Positions 49,301 through 61,050 of a stretch of 64,000 nucleotides of DNA are shown piece by piece. The notes under the pieces are model-generated. The model was not told where the DNA came from and did no database searches. It worked only from the letters and a program-made list of their open reading frames with translations. The first letter of the stretch is position 1; each line of letters opens with the position of its first letter. The DNA is taken from assembly GCA_945910005.1 (NCBI GenBank), contig OX246748.1, forward strand, positions 10,756,049 through 10,820,048, given 5' to 3'. Source of the DNA: Isoperla grammatica. Lineage: Eukaryota > Arthropoda > Insecta > Plecoptera > Perlodidae. The position numbers and the translations under genes are program-made.

Positions 49301-50877
49301 CAGTCTGCTCTAACCAACGGTAACCGCGATAAGGTATCAGTCCCTGGGTAGGAATCTTTGGACCTGTGGTAGTGACGAGTTACACAATTAGATGCTCTCA
49401 CTGTCAGCTACGTTGGGAGAGAAGAATTCACTCCCATGGCCCCGGTTGAACAATTATCAAGACGAAGTCGCACAGCCTACAGATTTTGGGTTCGATTTCC
49501 AGTCGAGGAAAAGTTATACGAAACTTGCTGTCTCATCATCATTAATTTTGTTATTTTTTCATTTTTAATTTCAGTTATGCACTGTAAACATCATAAAATT
49601 CAGGTATATGCACTATTATAAACTATCCGATTCACACAGAATATGCATTTTATTCATGAATTTCACTGTCCATATGAATTATGAATTATGAATTATGACT
49701 GGGGGTCAGTGATATTTTATAATTGTAATTACTGTAATCATTATCAATAAAGAAATCTGAATCTGAGAAAAAAAAATCTGAATCTGAGAACTATTTATGA
49801 TAGTGTGTTAATTTATATGGTTAAATTAAATTTACCACATGTTTTATTCGCAGTTCCGTTTTGTGAACATAGCTCAAGCGATAAAGGACCACAACCCAAG
49901 ATTGCAAAATTTGTGTATTTTTACAGTGATCTATAACTATAAGTTTCACTACAATATGAAGAAAACGAAGTTGTCATGAACTGGGTTTTGAGATAATTTG
50001 CTTAAAATTTCTTGATTTTCCTGATTTTTAACATCAGAGCTTTACAAACTCACACTTTTCAGTGCTGTACTTATCTTAAAATATTTTTCCTACATTACCA
50101 TGTTCACAAAAAACTTATATTTAATAAAAACAACTTTATGACTTACTCAGTTAAAATATTCTTGATGTTAAGTAAGTAAGATGTTAAGTAAGTCTTACAG
50201 TTGTTTTTATTACATATGTGCCAGTTAACGAGAGTGTTTTTATATAATAAAGTAATATTTATTAAAAATTGTAAAACGAAACTAAAAATAAATATAAAAC
50301 ATACTATACCTGAACGATTTTAAAAGTAACGGTTTAATACTACAGGAAAATAGTGATTTGTGTCAAATTACAAAATATTGCCAAAACAGATTTGGTATAA
50401 ATTCATATTAAAACAAAATTGTATCGATAAGGGTAGTTATACTTTTTCGCATGCTATAACATATTGTTGGGGACAAAATAATTTTACATCAATATTAATA
50501 AACATTCGTAAGTTTTAAGAATAATACGATTGATGATTTTAGAAGTGATAGAGGATATCGCTTGAAACTATGTTGCAGTTTTTCAGGTCATTACATCCTA
50601 GCCTTATTGAATAGAATAATTCAAATTCTTTAATTTAAAAGAAGTATTAAAATTAATAATTAAACATTATATTGTGTGGAAAGAAAGAGCATAATTACCT
50701 TACTATGACATGACACTCTTTCAGGGCAACTATACATTTAACGACTGGGAGGCTGTCTTCGCCTTACCCAGCCCCGTGCTGGAGTATGGGACTTACAGGC
50801 TCGTCATCGAATTCATGGAAGACAAACAGGTGTACGGCTGCGTCACAATCGTACTCCTAATCAAGAGAAAATATTAA
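46312..50877 (+). CDS. Gene D1: ML/DUF1091-like secreted protein, 191 aa
   Basis: Exons: 46312-46395 (84 bp), 46822-47001 (180 bp), 48431-48589 (159 bp), 50725-50877 (153 bp with TAA), all phase 0. The exon-1 donor is the weak GTGAAT; the others are GTAAGT and GTGAGT. Exon 1 is a signal peptide (MKLIPALLCLLSLTLLFW). Exon 2 has GPYIMEVDQVYLCEDQ and NINISLYLGKQ. Exon 3 has NDWLLMYHYDENMCDS and GEGCQLPM. Exon 4 has GNYTFNDWE, LEYGTYRLVIEF and QVYGCVTI. The order C, C, C-x-P-x-GNY, EYGTY, YGC matches the ML/DUF1091-like pattern. A second exon-3 donor 93 bp downstream would add 31 residues in frame. AATAAA at 51070. Unlike neighbouring introns, exons differ from D2 mostly by amino-acid changes. 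Confidence 0.87.
47437..47737. mobile_element. MITE with about 70-bp inverted repeats in D1 intron 2
   Basis: GGCACTTGCAACACCAACAG at the left mirrors CTTTTGGTGTTGCTAGTGCC at the right, and complementarity continues about 70 bp. TATAG is duplicated at 47432-47436 and 47738-47742. D2 has the empty site (CTATATAGTGTG near 57400), which proves insertion after the D duplication. Confidence 0.9.
47755..47910. mobile_element. Second short MITE in D1 intron 2
   Basis: TTTTTCAGAATTCATCTAGG at the left mirrors CCTAGATCAATTCTGAAAA at the right, with ACGGCC / ACGGCTTCC further in. About 155 bp. Absent from D2, where GTGTGTAATT joins ATTTTTCAGCAG. Confidence 0.7.
48590..48682 (+). repeat. D1: one extra copy of the exon-3 end with its splice donor
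   Basis: A 93-bp unit starting with the GTGAGT donor after 48589 and ending with CCAATG and a second GTGAGT donor after 48682. It encodes ASDIYNSLREALGLSGEGC and KIPM. The unit is a multiple of three and open, so skipping the first donor would give an in-frame 31-residue insertion. Its sequence is closer to D2 exon 3 than to D1 exon 3. Confidence 0.9.
48711..49020. mobile_element. Two SINE-like repeats head to head in D1 intron 3
   Basis: A + copy at 48711-48870 and a - copy at 48880-49020 share CCGAGAGC(C/T)ATGCCGGC and CGGAAGCGTATGCTTCTGGT, making a large inverted pair. Absent from D2. Confidence 0.75.
49090..49800 (+). mobile_element. Composite retroposon-like block in D1 intron 3
   Basis: 49090-49420 contains GGCTTTACGTCCCATCCGAA and ends near TGGTAGTGACGAG. 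49430-49530 has a GGGTTCGATTTCC B-box-like motif, suggesting a tRNA-derived head. 49675-49795 has ATGAATTATGAATTATGA and a duplicated AAATCTGAATCTGAGAA, like a SINE or LINE tail. None of this is in D2, so the whole block arrived after duplication or was lost there. Confidence 0.5.
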
Positions 50878-51069
50878 AATGTTTCTTAACAATATATTTG
50901 CACTTCTAAGAATTTAGTGAGTATATTTTCATTGTACTTTATTATTATGTTTTCATTGTACATCTTAAAGTAATGTGACGTGTTAAAACTTGCATTAAAT
51001 TTATGAGGTATAGAACGCTTGTTAATTAATTGCAGGATAGTTGCACATAATGTTCTGAAGATTGTTTTC

Positions 51070-51075
51070 AATAAA
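51070..51075 (+). other. Poly(A) signal of gene D1
   Basis: AATAAA about 190 bp after the D1 stop, conserved at 60572-60577 in D2. Confidence 0.65.
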
Positions 51076-51371
51076 TGTGTTGACAGAATCTAAAACGTGT
51101 GTTTTTTGTATTGACTAAATACATATGGCTCAGTACAAGGATCTAATCAGTGATCACAATTCCCTTTTCCTATATAGTTAGGTTCCGCCAACTTCCACAT
51201 CTTTACACATCTTTTCAGCCAAACTTCGGCTCCCGTGTTATAGGTATAGCTTTCACCGGTTTCCATTTAATTGCACTTTTCACATTTTGTAGAATCGAGG
51301 CCCCAATTCTAATTGAGATAAACGAAAACATATGTTAATAAAGTATGAACCACTACTTTACTTTATGTAAT

Positions 51372-51560
51372 TATTACACCAGCGTAGTTGGCCACATTCG
51401 AGTAGACTTGTCCAAGTGTGACCACTGCTTTCCAGGTTCGAATCCCGGCTTGGGCATGGATGGCATGTGGCGATTTTCATCTTTATAATTACCCACACCA
51501 TACATCAATGCACAAATGGGACGTAAAGGACAAGTTTCACCGTCATTATTTTTAAAATAG
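51372..51560 (+). mobile_element. tRNA-headed SINE downstream of D1
   Basis: GCGTAGTTGGCCACATTCG followed about 60 bp later by the B-box-like AGGTTCGAATCCCGG, then GCATGGATGGCATGTGGCGA. Conserved in the D2 unit at 60860-61050. Spacing of the boxes fits a tRNA-derived Pol III promoter. Confidence 0.65.
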
Positions 51561-53562
51561 GTTTAAAACTAGTCATACATTCCCACGAAATCGTGTATTT
51601 ACAGTTGAGTTGTCAGTAGAAGACAAAAGATATTCTTAACACAAAATTATGCAAATATTAACACGTGTTCCACAAATAAAGTTTGAGAAAATGTTATTTG
51701 TGCGATAGTAAACCACAGGAAGAGTGACCAATACAAGAGAGTTTTTGATTTTCCATTTCATCAATGTTTGATCAGGAGAGTCCAACTGAAAGTAAGTTTC
51801 ATTTTAAACATCCGGTCAGAAATAAAAGAGACTGTTTTGGCACCCAGTATGGCAAGTTTGTTAGACGTTGACTTTTGCTGTTAAAACTGGTGACTTTTCT
51901 GTTTTCTAAAAAATAATTTAAAAAATATCACTTGAGATTTTTGTTTTATTGAAAATTGAAAATCATCAAGTTCCCTTCCCGTCGGGGCCGTCACTAGGGT
52001 ATAAAAATCACCCGGATATGTTTGGGCAAAGTACAATAGAGGGTCTGGGGGAGCCCATCTCCCCCATAATGCGTTTTTTATAACATTTGTTACTGATGCC
52101 CCTGGAGTGAAACTAACGGTGGTATAAGCAAGTCAAAAGGACTACTCCCGATTTTTTACCGGGGCTACCAACCCCTAGTTACGGCACTGCTTCCCGTACA
52201 TTGGTAAGGGGGGGGGGGGGGGGGGGGAGGGATAGGGGGAGAAGAGGAGCATTCCCTCCCCCTACATCTTTGTGTAGAAGTGCTTAGCAGGAGAAACATT
52301 CAAGGACGAATCTAAGGGGGAACCACTCAAGAATATCTCATTAGAAAATAAGTCGGAGGTCTCTGCATCGAACCCAGCCGGGTAGTTGCTATAATAACCT
52401 CATATAGTCGTCTGAACTCCTGATACAAACCTCTTAGGGAAATCATGTAATGTGCACAAACAAAACATGGTTCCAAAACTTGATCCAAGTGAAGTGTGAA
52501 GAATGGCCGATGGAGGAACTTAAAATAATTACTTAACCCTTTAATGAGTGAAGCTAAACTCTCCAAAAAGTGCTTAAATTCAATTTCTATAGGCTGCAAG
52601 GTTTTTATTTTTTTACGATTACTTCACTTTTCTATCCAAGGCTGAACTGAAAATCGTCTTTTTTGAAAAAATAAACTCAACGTTTCCGTACGTTTAATGA
52701 CGTCAGACAGATTGGGCACTAACGGTGTGGTACCTATTTGCGGTGGTATGGCCACTAATAAAGGCACGTGATGATTGTGGTACCACTTGTGGTACGAGCG
52801 TCGGTTTCCACAGAAGGAGGTGAGTGAGGCGTCGCCAACTTCCTGTAACGAAAATTTTGCACATTTGTCAGGTTTTTATTTGTTTACGAGAAAACGATGG
52901 GAGATAGAATTTTTTTGTCTTTGGTTCTTTCTTACCTTGATCATTCTCAATTCTATTTGTTTTTTAAAATGTTTTTTAAACATATCCAGTATGGCGGTAT
53001 GTGTAACTGGTGAGTCTTTTCAGTTCGATTTTTTTTAGTGCTAAGTGTATTCTCTCGATTCTAATTCAATTAATAATTCTTGAGTCTTGATCAGTTTAAT
53101 AATAAGTTGATCAGAATAATATCCAATGGAACATGTTATATAATATTATATACAACATAGCTATTACTTACTATGCAATGTGGTGGGCGATCATTTATGT
53201 TTATTGTTAACATTATATCATGGACTTATAACTGCAGTAATTGCAGTTACTATTATAAGTCCATGATTATATTATGTTATTACGATCGATATATACATAA
53301 GTCCGTACTCGAGACACAATTCTAGATCACGTGGGTGCCAGAAAAGTTGTAGAGCATTAAATATTAGTTTCGTCAAGTTCAGCACTGAATACTCATCGTG
53401 ACCTTCGAATAGCTTACCGTGATTCGAGAGATGGCGCCACCAGGTACTTTTTCAAGTCAGGTTGAAATTATTGATTTTTGTCTAGCCGGCTTAGACACGC
53501 TTTATTTGTTTACAGACCTCCAATATGGACGTTGTGACGTCACGTGAATACTCCCTATTGGA
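51561..53562. other. D1 3' flank, no gene seen
   Basis: Contains a G run at 52207-52228 and a hairpin at 53216-53276 (ATCATGGACTTATAA / TTATAAGTCCATGAT around CTGCAGTAATTGCAG). Collinear with 61051-63035. No supported ORF. Confidence 0.55.
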
Positions 53563-54249
53563 CTATTAAAATTGCAGAGTACCCCAAACAGTGTTAAAAA
53601 CAAATAAGGGGCTGTGACGTCACAAGTCGGACAAACAATCGGCTACTAGGTAGTTTCATTGTTGTGTCTTGCTTTGTTGTTGTTTTTATCGCAACGAACG
53701 CTATTCATGTTGTCATTGGACTGACCTACAGTTCACCTTGACCGAGGATGGTGAAGACAAACACAAAAGTCACGGCTAATCGTTATTGTTTTTACCGGCA
53801 ATGTTTGCTTCCATATTCATAAATAACTATTTCCCTTGCCGTTCATATTATACATTCCTGAAGCTTCCTGGATTACCAGACAATAGGGATGTATATTTCT
53901 ATAATTATCTTATTGACAAAACAAGCAATATATCAATAAGTATTATTTTATTTTTATTCTTGAATTCTATTTATCAACGTACTTCCGGGAACATGCACTG
54001 ATTAACACACGAAGCTCGCTAGCAAGTAGGAAGCGAGGATGTAGCTCCAAACGACTGTAATGATCGTTTGCATTCAGTGCACATTAATAATGTCATCATC
54101 GAATAGATTTATGTTGAAAGGAAAGTATAGGGATGCATTTTGTGTTAGGAAATGCACTGTTCTCGCAGTAACAGTATCCTGTGCAGCAAGGTCAATCTAG
54201 ACGATGATTGAGTATCTAATAAATAAGTGCTATTTCAAAGAACTTCCTG

Positions 54250-54560
54250 CCCTGGGCCGCTGTACCTTATGGTTTGACAGGTTTGAGTGCTTTGGAGTGC
54301 CCGAGAACTATGCCGGCGGAAGCGTATGCTTCTGGTAGGGCCCCCTAGCCGGACAGGTCGAGGGGTGAAGCCAGAAGAAAGGCAGTCCACAACCTCCCCA
54401 CTCCCTGTTCCTTTCCCTTCCCCTATTTTCCACGCCCACCCACTTGCCCCTTTCCTCCAGACACCCCCTATTTCATCTTCATATTTCACCCACTCATCGT
54501 CTCGATTAGCCACGTTGCAAAAATATGAGACCGTTAGCCCAAATATCATTGTCGACCCTA
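54250..54560 (+). mobile_element. SINE-like repeat with core and 3' tail, D2 unit
   Basis: Counterpart of 44292-44590, with the GCCGGCGGAAGCGTATGC core and CTCATCGTCTCGATTAGCC tail. Confidence 0.72.
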
Positions 54561-55410
54561 TAAAATCTATAGGTAAGGACAAAGTGGGAAATTTGATTTC
54601 AAATAACTTTCGAATTGATTTAAAAAACGGTTTAAAATGTGTGTGGCAAGTAGTTAGTTCAAGCATGTTCGAATTCCAGTCGGTTTGATTTGATACAAAC
54701 CGATTTGTAATTTTTCAACTCTAGTGTGCATGTAGTGAATCCTCACCACCATTTGAATAACAGCAAAATAACTCAATCATGACATTGAAATTTATTTTAG
54801 TATGTTGTTTCTCATTCCTTTCTCTTGTGTTTATGATTACCTATTTGATTTTCTATCCTATCAGTTATAGAACCAGTTTGCAAAGGTTAATTAATGAAGA
54901 TACACGTTTAATAATGAAGCAGTAGGAACAACATGAATAAAATAAAATATCAAAAGATTACATGAAAATAAAACAAACCACTGTAAAAAAGAGAAAACAA
55001 TAAAAATTGATCGAACGGAAACTTTTCTTATATTAATTTGAAATTTAATTATATACTACAAAATAATGATTAAATAGACGTTATCATAAAAACAAACAAG
55101 TGTGAAAATAAAAATAGCATCACTGAAAATAAAAATAACAAAACGGGGGCGCCAAAAAATATCAACGAGAAAGAAAAAGAGTAAGAATATAAAAAAGAAA
55201 AAAGAAGAGAAACAGAAACAAAAAGAAATGAAATCAAACGGAAATGTGTATGGGAAAACTATATCATAATTATTGAATTGTTACATAACTCTTCGCTGCA
55301 ACATCCAACAATGAAGTTACGGTCACCACTATCATAAGTTCAATCTAGGTTGTTTCCAATGGTTCTGGCGCCTTTAATGTATTGTTGTGTAATGTTGTTT
55401 TAATTGTTAA

Positions 55411-56083
55411 GGGATAGTCGGGTGAAAAACTAAAAAACTACCATTTGTAGATGTCCACCTTTAAATATAAAAAACATGACTAAAAGACACCATACTTTAA
55501 AAGCAGGCGGTTTAAAAATGAAAGAAAATGTGATTTTTTGGTTTGTTGCTAACAAGTAGCACCGAGCAACTTTTCTCATGGTAATTCGCATATGGAAAAA
55601 ATGTTGCCTTGAGAAAGTAAAACCACCGCTAAAATAGGGCACTGATCAAAAATCGATCAAGAGGTTTAATGTGCATCGTTTCTCTACCGATAACATGCTT
55701 CTTAGTACGAACGTGTACTTCTACAAAATATCCTGCAATTATTTTTTGTTGTGACATGATGTGTAGAAAAGTTGCAATCTGTTTTGAGCGGTACTGTCCG
55801 CAGTCGCCGAGTGTTTCGCGGAGCGCGGGCTGGTCTCGTATAACACAATGAGTCCTCTGTCTATCGGGAAGGCGCCAGTGACCTCAGAACCGATACAGTT
55901 GCACTACGCTTTAGAAGAAAAATGCAGCAGAGCTGCCGAAGGGAATCTAGTAGAATAGCTAATTGTTCACTATTTTTTTTTCTTGCATTGAAGCAACCTA
56001 TATCAATTGTATCTTACACATAACTGAATTTTATGGACTAATGACTAATTGGTGATTTTTTAGTTATTCATCTGACTATCCCT
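55411..56083. mobile_element. TTAA-flanked non-autonomous element upstream of D2
   Basis: Same 673-bp element as 45444-46116, with TTAA at 55407-55410 and 56084-56087. One A is missing at the left terminus. It ends about 120 bp before the D2 TATA box. Confidence 0.7.
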
Positions 56084-56205
56084 TTAAAGGCATTCTCAGT
56101 ACGGCCATTGGAACACGCAATAGCAGTCTGCTGTTTACCCGACGTCTGTAAACAATAACCCGGCATGATTGACGGCGCGTGCACACTCAATGTCACTAGT
56201 CGGTA

Positions 56206-56213
56206 TATAAATA
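56206..56213 (+). promoter_or_regulatory. TATA box of gene D2
   Basis: TATAAATA within GGTATATAAATATCC, 67 bp upstream of the D2 ATG. Same position as in D1. Confidence 0.7.
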
Positions 56214-56279
56214 TCCAGAACTGGACGTTTATCCTCTTAGTCGTGATATCTTCTAGCCCAAGTGCTTTTACCAACAAGA

Positions 56280-59200
56280 ATGAAGCTCATCTCTGCTCTG
56301 CTGTGTCTGCTGCCCCTGACGCTTCTCTTCTGGGAATCGGAGCAGATGGGAATGAAATCTGTGAATTGATAAACTGAATATTAATTTATATAATTAATTA
56401 AATATCAATAAGTCGCGACAAAACATCATTACAGATGGTTAGCCATAGACGAGTAGTTCATGGCGACCAGCGAGCCCTTATTTCCAATACCGATCGCTGA
56501 TTGGCTACGAGTTCCTCGTCTCTGACGAAAGCATCTGTAAGACTGTTTTGAGCAAAGAAAACATATTTTACAACCAGCTAACGTATTTTATAGAAATTAT
56601 CATGATAATCGTGTAGAATTTACAAAAGTTAGAAATTAATTAAATAATTAAAGTGCGTATTACCGGACATTTAATTCAAATCTAACAATTTCAGAATATT
56701 TTATGTGCATGGGTGGAACTGTGTAACAAACAATATTGTCTACTTGTTTTTTTTACTGAACGGGATTAAAACGTGTGTTTCTTCAGGGCCCCTACAAAAT
56801 TGAAGTGGATCAAGTCTTCTTGTGTGAAGACCAAGGAACTAAGAAGGGGAACTTCAACATCTCACTCTATTTAGGCAAACAGGATTCTGGGTCAAAGACC
56901 AGGACACATTTACACAGGGGCGGGTTTTCATTTCCTTTTACCGAGGATGAAGTCACCCGTATGGACGTAAGTACGCCTACTTTCTACTTATAGCGTACTA
57001 GAGATTTTATTATGATCAGATATCACATTTCGTCCTCTTTTTTGTTTCCTGGGCCCAGATTCACAAAAAGGCGTGGTTTAAGTGTAGGATACTAGATTAT
57101 GGCACGCCATTGCTGATACGGCATACCCTCGACTCAACGTCGCTAAGAAACTATAGTAAATAACAAACACTTGAGACCAAAATTCAGGCCCAATTTGAGT
57201 TGGTCTTATCTGGCAACACGTCTAAGACTTCGAAGTGTGAACATTTACATATATACGGTTGTCTTAGTTGCCGCCATGAAAAAGCTGCTCTAGGAGATCA
57301 ACAAGGCCTTGGTAGGATATTGCGTGTCATATAGTTGGCCGTGTTATTTTTACCAACAATGTTAAACAAACTGGTAACAAACAATGGTAGACGCCTTCTA
57401 TATAGTGTGTAATTATTTTTCAGCAGCACTTCAATGGCGTCAAATTTCAATATGGCAGCGCCCATAACAATCATCTAAAACAACCGTATAGTTTACTTAC
57501 CTTAAAAGTCGATTTACAGCTACGCGTTGCGAGCGAAGCGAAGGCGCGAGCTCCAATCAGTGGCCGAGTTTGCGTGAAACTATTAACTTCTTTGCATGAA
57601 ACTCGGCTGATGATTGAAGCTAGCGCCCTCGCTTCGCTCGCAACGCGTAGCTGTAAACGTAGCATTATACGCACATTGTCTGTTTTTAAAATCTGGAGGT
57701 ATTAGGACACAAAACACCAAACTTTAAAACACCGCCTTGCAATATTTTAAGTTCACTGTGATTTCCACGAAAGTAGCCACATCAATTAGGCTGTGTAGTA
57801 GGCCTACCATGGATTTATAATAGCACCTACGGTACAGTGGACTTAGGACCTGTCCTAAGTTAAGACTTTTTGTGAATCCGGCCCCTGCAGCTTGGTGACA
57901 ACATCTTCACTTGTTTATGTTAGATAATCGCCACCATTTATCAGAAGAAGACCAATGATTGGCTGTTGATGTATCGCCATGAAGGCGACCTGTGTGACAC
58001 TCTCGCGAACATAGCATCAGATATATTCAACAGTTTACGTGAAGCAATCGGCTTACCAGAGGGAGACTGTAAGGTTCCAATGGTGAGTTGTGTGCTTTAC
58101 TAACATAGCATCAGATATATACAACAGTTTACGTGAAGCAATCGGCTTACCAGGGGGAGACTGTAAGGTTCCAATGGTGAGTTGTGTGGTTACTATCATA
58201 GCATCAGATATATTCAACAGTTTACGTGAAGCAATCGGCTTACCAGAGGGAGACTGTAAGGTTCCAATGGTGAGTTGTGTGCTTTACTAACATAGCATTA
58301 GATATATACAACAGTTTACGTGAAGCAATCGGCTTATCAGGGGGAGACTGTAAGGTTCCAATGGTGAGTTGTGTGGTTACTATCATAGCATCAGATATAT
58401 TCAACAGTTTACGTGAAGCAATCGGCTTACCAGAGGGAGACTGTAAGGTTCCAATGGTGAGTTGTGTGCTTTACTAACATAGCATTAGATATATACAACA
58501 GTTTACGTGAAGCAATCGGCTTACCAGAGGGAGACTGTAAGGTTCCAATGGTGAGTTGTGTGCTTTACTATCATAGCATCAGATATATACAACAGTTTAC
58601 GTGAAGCAATCGGCTTACCAGAGGGAGACTGTAAGGTTCCAATGGTGAGTTGTGTGCTTTACTAACATAGCATCAGATATATTCAACAGTTTACGTGAAG
58701 CAATCGGCTTATCAGGGGGAGACTGTAAGGTTCCAATGGTGAGTTGTGTGCTTTACTAACATAGCATCAGATATATTCAACAGTTTACGTGAAGCAATCG
58801 GCTTATCAGGGGGAGACTGTAAGGTTCCAATGGTGAGTTGTGTGGTTACTATCATAGCATCAGATATATTCAACAGTTTACGTGAAGCAATCGGCTTACC
58901 AGAGGGAGACTGTAAGGTTCCAATGGTGAGTTGTGTGCTTTACTAACATAGCATTAGATATATACAACAGTTTACGTGAAGCAATCGGCTTACCAGGGGG
59001 AGACTGTAAGGTTCCAATGGTGAGTTGTGTGCTTTACTATCATAGCATCAGATATATACAACAGTTTACGTGAAGCAATCGGCTTACCAGAGGGAGACTG
59101 TAAGGTTCCAATGGTGAGTTGTGTGCTTTACTAACATACTTACAGCATTAGAGCCATACAAACTCACACACTTCTCACCGCTGTACTTATCTTAAAATAT

Positions 59201-60377
59201 TTTCCCTACATTACCATGTTCACAAAAAACTAATATTTATTAAAAATTGCAACACGAAACTAAAAATAAATATAAAACATACCATACCTGAACGATTTTA
59301 AAAGTTTATTTATTTATTTATTTATTAATTATTTGTATTCATTACAAAAGTGAATTGAATAGGGGTTGGCAGAAAAGAGCACAGCTCCAAACACACAAGA
59401 GTGACTGCCAACCCATACTAAAATAACTTAAAATCTAAATATATAAATGAACATAATACAAAATACAAAATACAAAATACAAAACAAAAAACATGAAAAC
59501 ATAATATGAATGAAAATATAATTATAAGACAGAACTGTTAAAAATGAAGTAAAAAAGAATAAAAAAAAACAAAATTTACAAAACAATGTTTAAAAAATGC
59601 TCCGTTAAAGACGCTTTGAAGACATCTAATGAGCGTGCCATCCTGATCTTCAGTGGAAGAGAATTCCACGATTGACAAGCCCTATAATAGAACCCTTTCT
59701 GGTAGGCTGCTGTTCTGGCAAAAGGTGGCCTGAACAATAGACCCCTACCAAATTGGGCACTACGATTACAGGCTTGCAGTCTTACATATGGATCCAGGTT
59801 TGTCCTACCATTCAACATGCCCCACAAAAATTGTAGCTCTACTTTAAATACTACAGGAAAATAGTGATTTGTATCATTAACTTAAAAAATATTGCCAAAA
59901 CAAATTTGCTATAACTTCATATTAAATAAAATTGTATCGATAAGGGTAGTTATACTTTTTCGCATGCTATAACATATTTGTTGGGAACCAAATAATGTTG
60001 CATCAATATTTATAAACATTCGTAAGTTTTAAGAATAATACGATTGATGATTTTAGAAGTGATAAAGGATATTTATGTTGCAGTTTTTCAGGTCATTACA
60101 TCCTAGCCTTATTGACTAGAATAATCCAAATTCTTGTATTTAAAAGAAGTATTATAATTAATAATTAAACTTTATATTGTGTGGAAGAAAAGAGTACTAT
60201 CACACAAATATGACCCTCTTTCAGGGCAACTATACATTTAACGACTGGGAGGTTGTCTTCGGCTTACCCACTCCCATGCTGGAGTATGGGACCTACAGGG
60301 TCGTCATCGAATTCAGGGCAGACAAAGAGGTGTACGGCTGCGTTACACTTGTAGCCCTAGTCAAGAGAAAATACTAA
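56280..60377 (+). CDS. Gene D2: ML/DUF1091-like secreted protein, 190 aa
   Basis: Exons: 56280-56360 (81 bp), 56787-56966 (180 bp), 57924-58082 (159 bp, first donor), 60225-60377 (153 bp with TAA), all phase 0; exon-1 donor GTGAAT as in D1. Exon 1 is a signal peptide (MKLISALLCLLPLTLLFW). Exon 2 has GPYKIEVDQVFLCEDQ and FNISLYLGKQ. Exon 3 has NDWLLMYRHEGDLCDT and GDCKVPM. Exon 4 has GNYTFNDWE, LEYGTYRVVIEF and VYGCVTL. Against D1, exons 2 and 4 differ at about 23 of 110 residues with about 7 silent changes by eye. After exon 3 the donor-bearing end is repeated 11 more times; the first extra unit has an immediate in-frame TAA, so the first donor is the only one giving a normal protein. Confidence 0.86.
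57513..57657. mobile_element. MITE in D2 intron 2
   Basis: TTTACAGCTACGCGTTGCGA at the left mirrors TCGCAACGCGTAGCTGTAAA at the right. Arms are about 45 bp including GCGAAGCGAAGGCGC. Absent from D1. No ORF. Confidence 0.88.
58083..59113 (+). repeat. D2 exon-3 donor array: 11 extra copies of the exon end with its splice donor
   Basis: Units end CCAATG before GTGAGT at 58082 (true exon), 58176, 58269, 58363, 58456, 58550, 58644, 58738, 58832, 58925, 59019 and 59113. Lengths are 94, 93, 94, 93, 94, 94, 94, 94, 93, 94 and 94 bp. Linkers come in two types: GTGCTTTACTAACATAG (94 bp, in-frame TAA) and GTGGTTACTATCATAG (93 bp, open). Each repeats SDIYNSLREAIGL or the SDIF variant. No acceptor is visible inside units. 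Near-identity indicates recent growth. Confidence 0.96.
59305..59845 (-). mobile_element. 5'-truncated LINE with (TAAA)n tail in D2 intron 3
   Basis: The minus strand at 59827-59576 encodes 83 residues of an RT C-terminus (GRTNLDPYVRLQACNRS, FARTAAYQKGFYYRAC, QSWNSLPLKIRMARSLDVFK). A 3' UTR and a (TAAA)n tail at 59305-59330 follow. D1 lacks it (GATTTTAAAAG joins near-directly to AATACTACAGG), so it inserted after the D duplication. Confidence 0.88.
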
Positions 60378-60571
60378 AATGTATCTTAACAATATATTTG
60401 CACTTCTAAGAGTTTAGTGAGTATATTTTCATTGTACTTTATTATTATGTTTTCATTGTACATCTTAAAGTAATGTGATGTGTGTGAGAACTTGCATTAA
60501 ATTTATGAGGTATATAACGCTTGTTAATTAATTGCAGGATAATTGCACATAATGTTCTGAAAATTGTATTC

Positions 60572-60577
60572 AATAAA
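60572..60577 (+). other. Poly(A) signal of gene D2
   Basis: AATAAA about 195 bp past the D2 stop, matching D1. Confidence 0.65.
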
Positions 60578-60859
60578 AGTGTTGAAAGAATCTAAAAACG
60601 TGCGTTTTCTGTGTTGATTAAACACAAATGGCTCAGTACAAGGATCTAATCAGTGATCACAATTCCAGTTAGGTTCCGCCAACTTCCACATCTTTACACA
60701 TCTTTTCAGCCAAACTTTGGCTCCCGTGTTATAGGTATAGCTTTCACCGGTTTCCATTAAATTCCACTTTTCACATTTTGTAGAATCGAGACCCAATTCT
60801 AAAGAGATAAACGAAAACATATGTAAATAAAGTATGAACTACTACTTAACTTCATTTAA

Positions 60860-61050
60860 TTATTATACCAGCGTAGTTGGCCGCAGTCAAGTAGACTTGT
60901 CCAAGTAAAATGTGGTCGCTGCGTTTCAGGTTCGAATCCCGGTTTGGGCATGGATGACATATGGTGATTTTCATCTTCATAATCACCCATACCATACATT
61001 AGCATCAATGCAAAAATGGGACGTAAAGGACAAATTTCATCGTCATTATT
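60860..61050 (+). mobile_element. tRNA-headed SINE downstream of D2
   Basis: Counterpart of 51372-51560, with GCGTAGTTGGCCGCAG and AGGTTCGAATCCCGG. Confidence 0.65.

Larger units (their letters stand above)
43467..53525. repeat. Tandem duplication of about 10 kb, first copy (D1 unit)
   Basis: Starts near ATTGGACTATTTAGATTGCA and ends near GCCGGCTTAGACACGCTTTA. The second copy is 53563-63035. It includes gene D1, an upstream TTAA element and 3' flanking repeats. Copy-specific insertions: two MITEs in intron 2 and a SINE cluster in intron 3. Confidence 0.92.

Noticed and set aside
52207..52230. G-quadruplex regulatory element
   Set aside because: A plain G run of variable length between copies (61704); could be slippage or a sequencing artefact.
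54287..54688. 133-aa ORF with opposite-strand 143-aa ORF
   Set aside because: Both lie over a SINE-like repeat; the D1 counterpart is frame-shifted, so no coding constraint.
58090..58946. Three 66-aa ORFs in the D2 donor array
   Set aside because: Each is a read-through of the repeated exon edge from a chance ATG; no promoter or signal peptide of its own.
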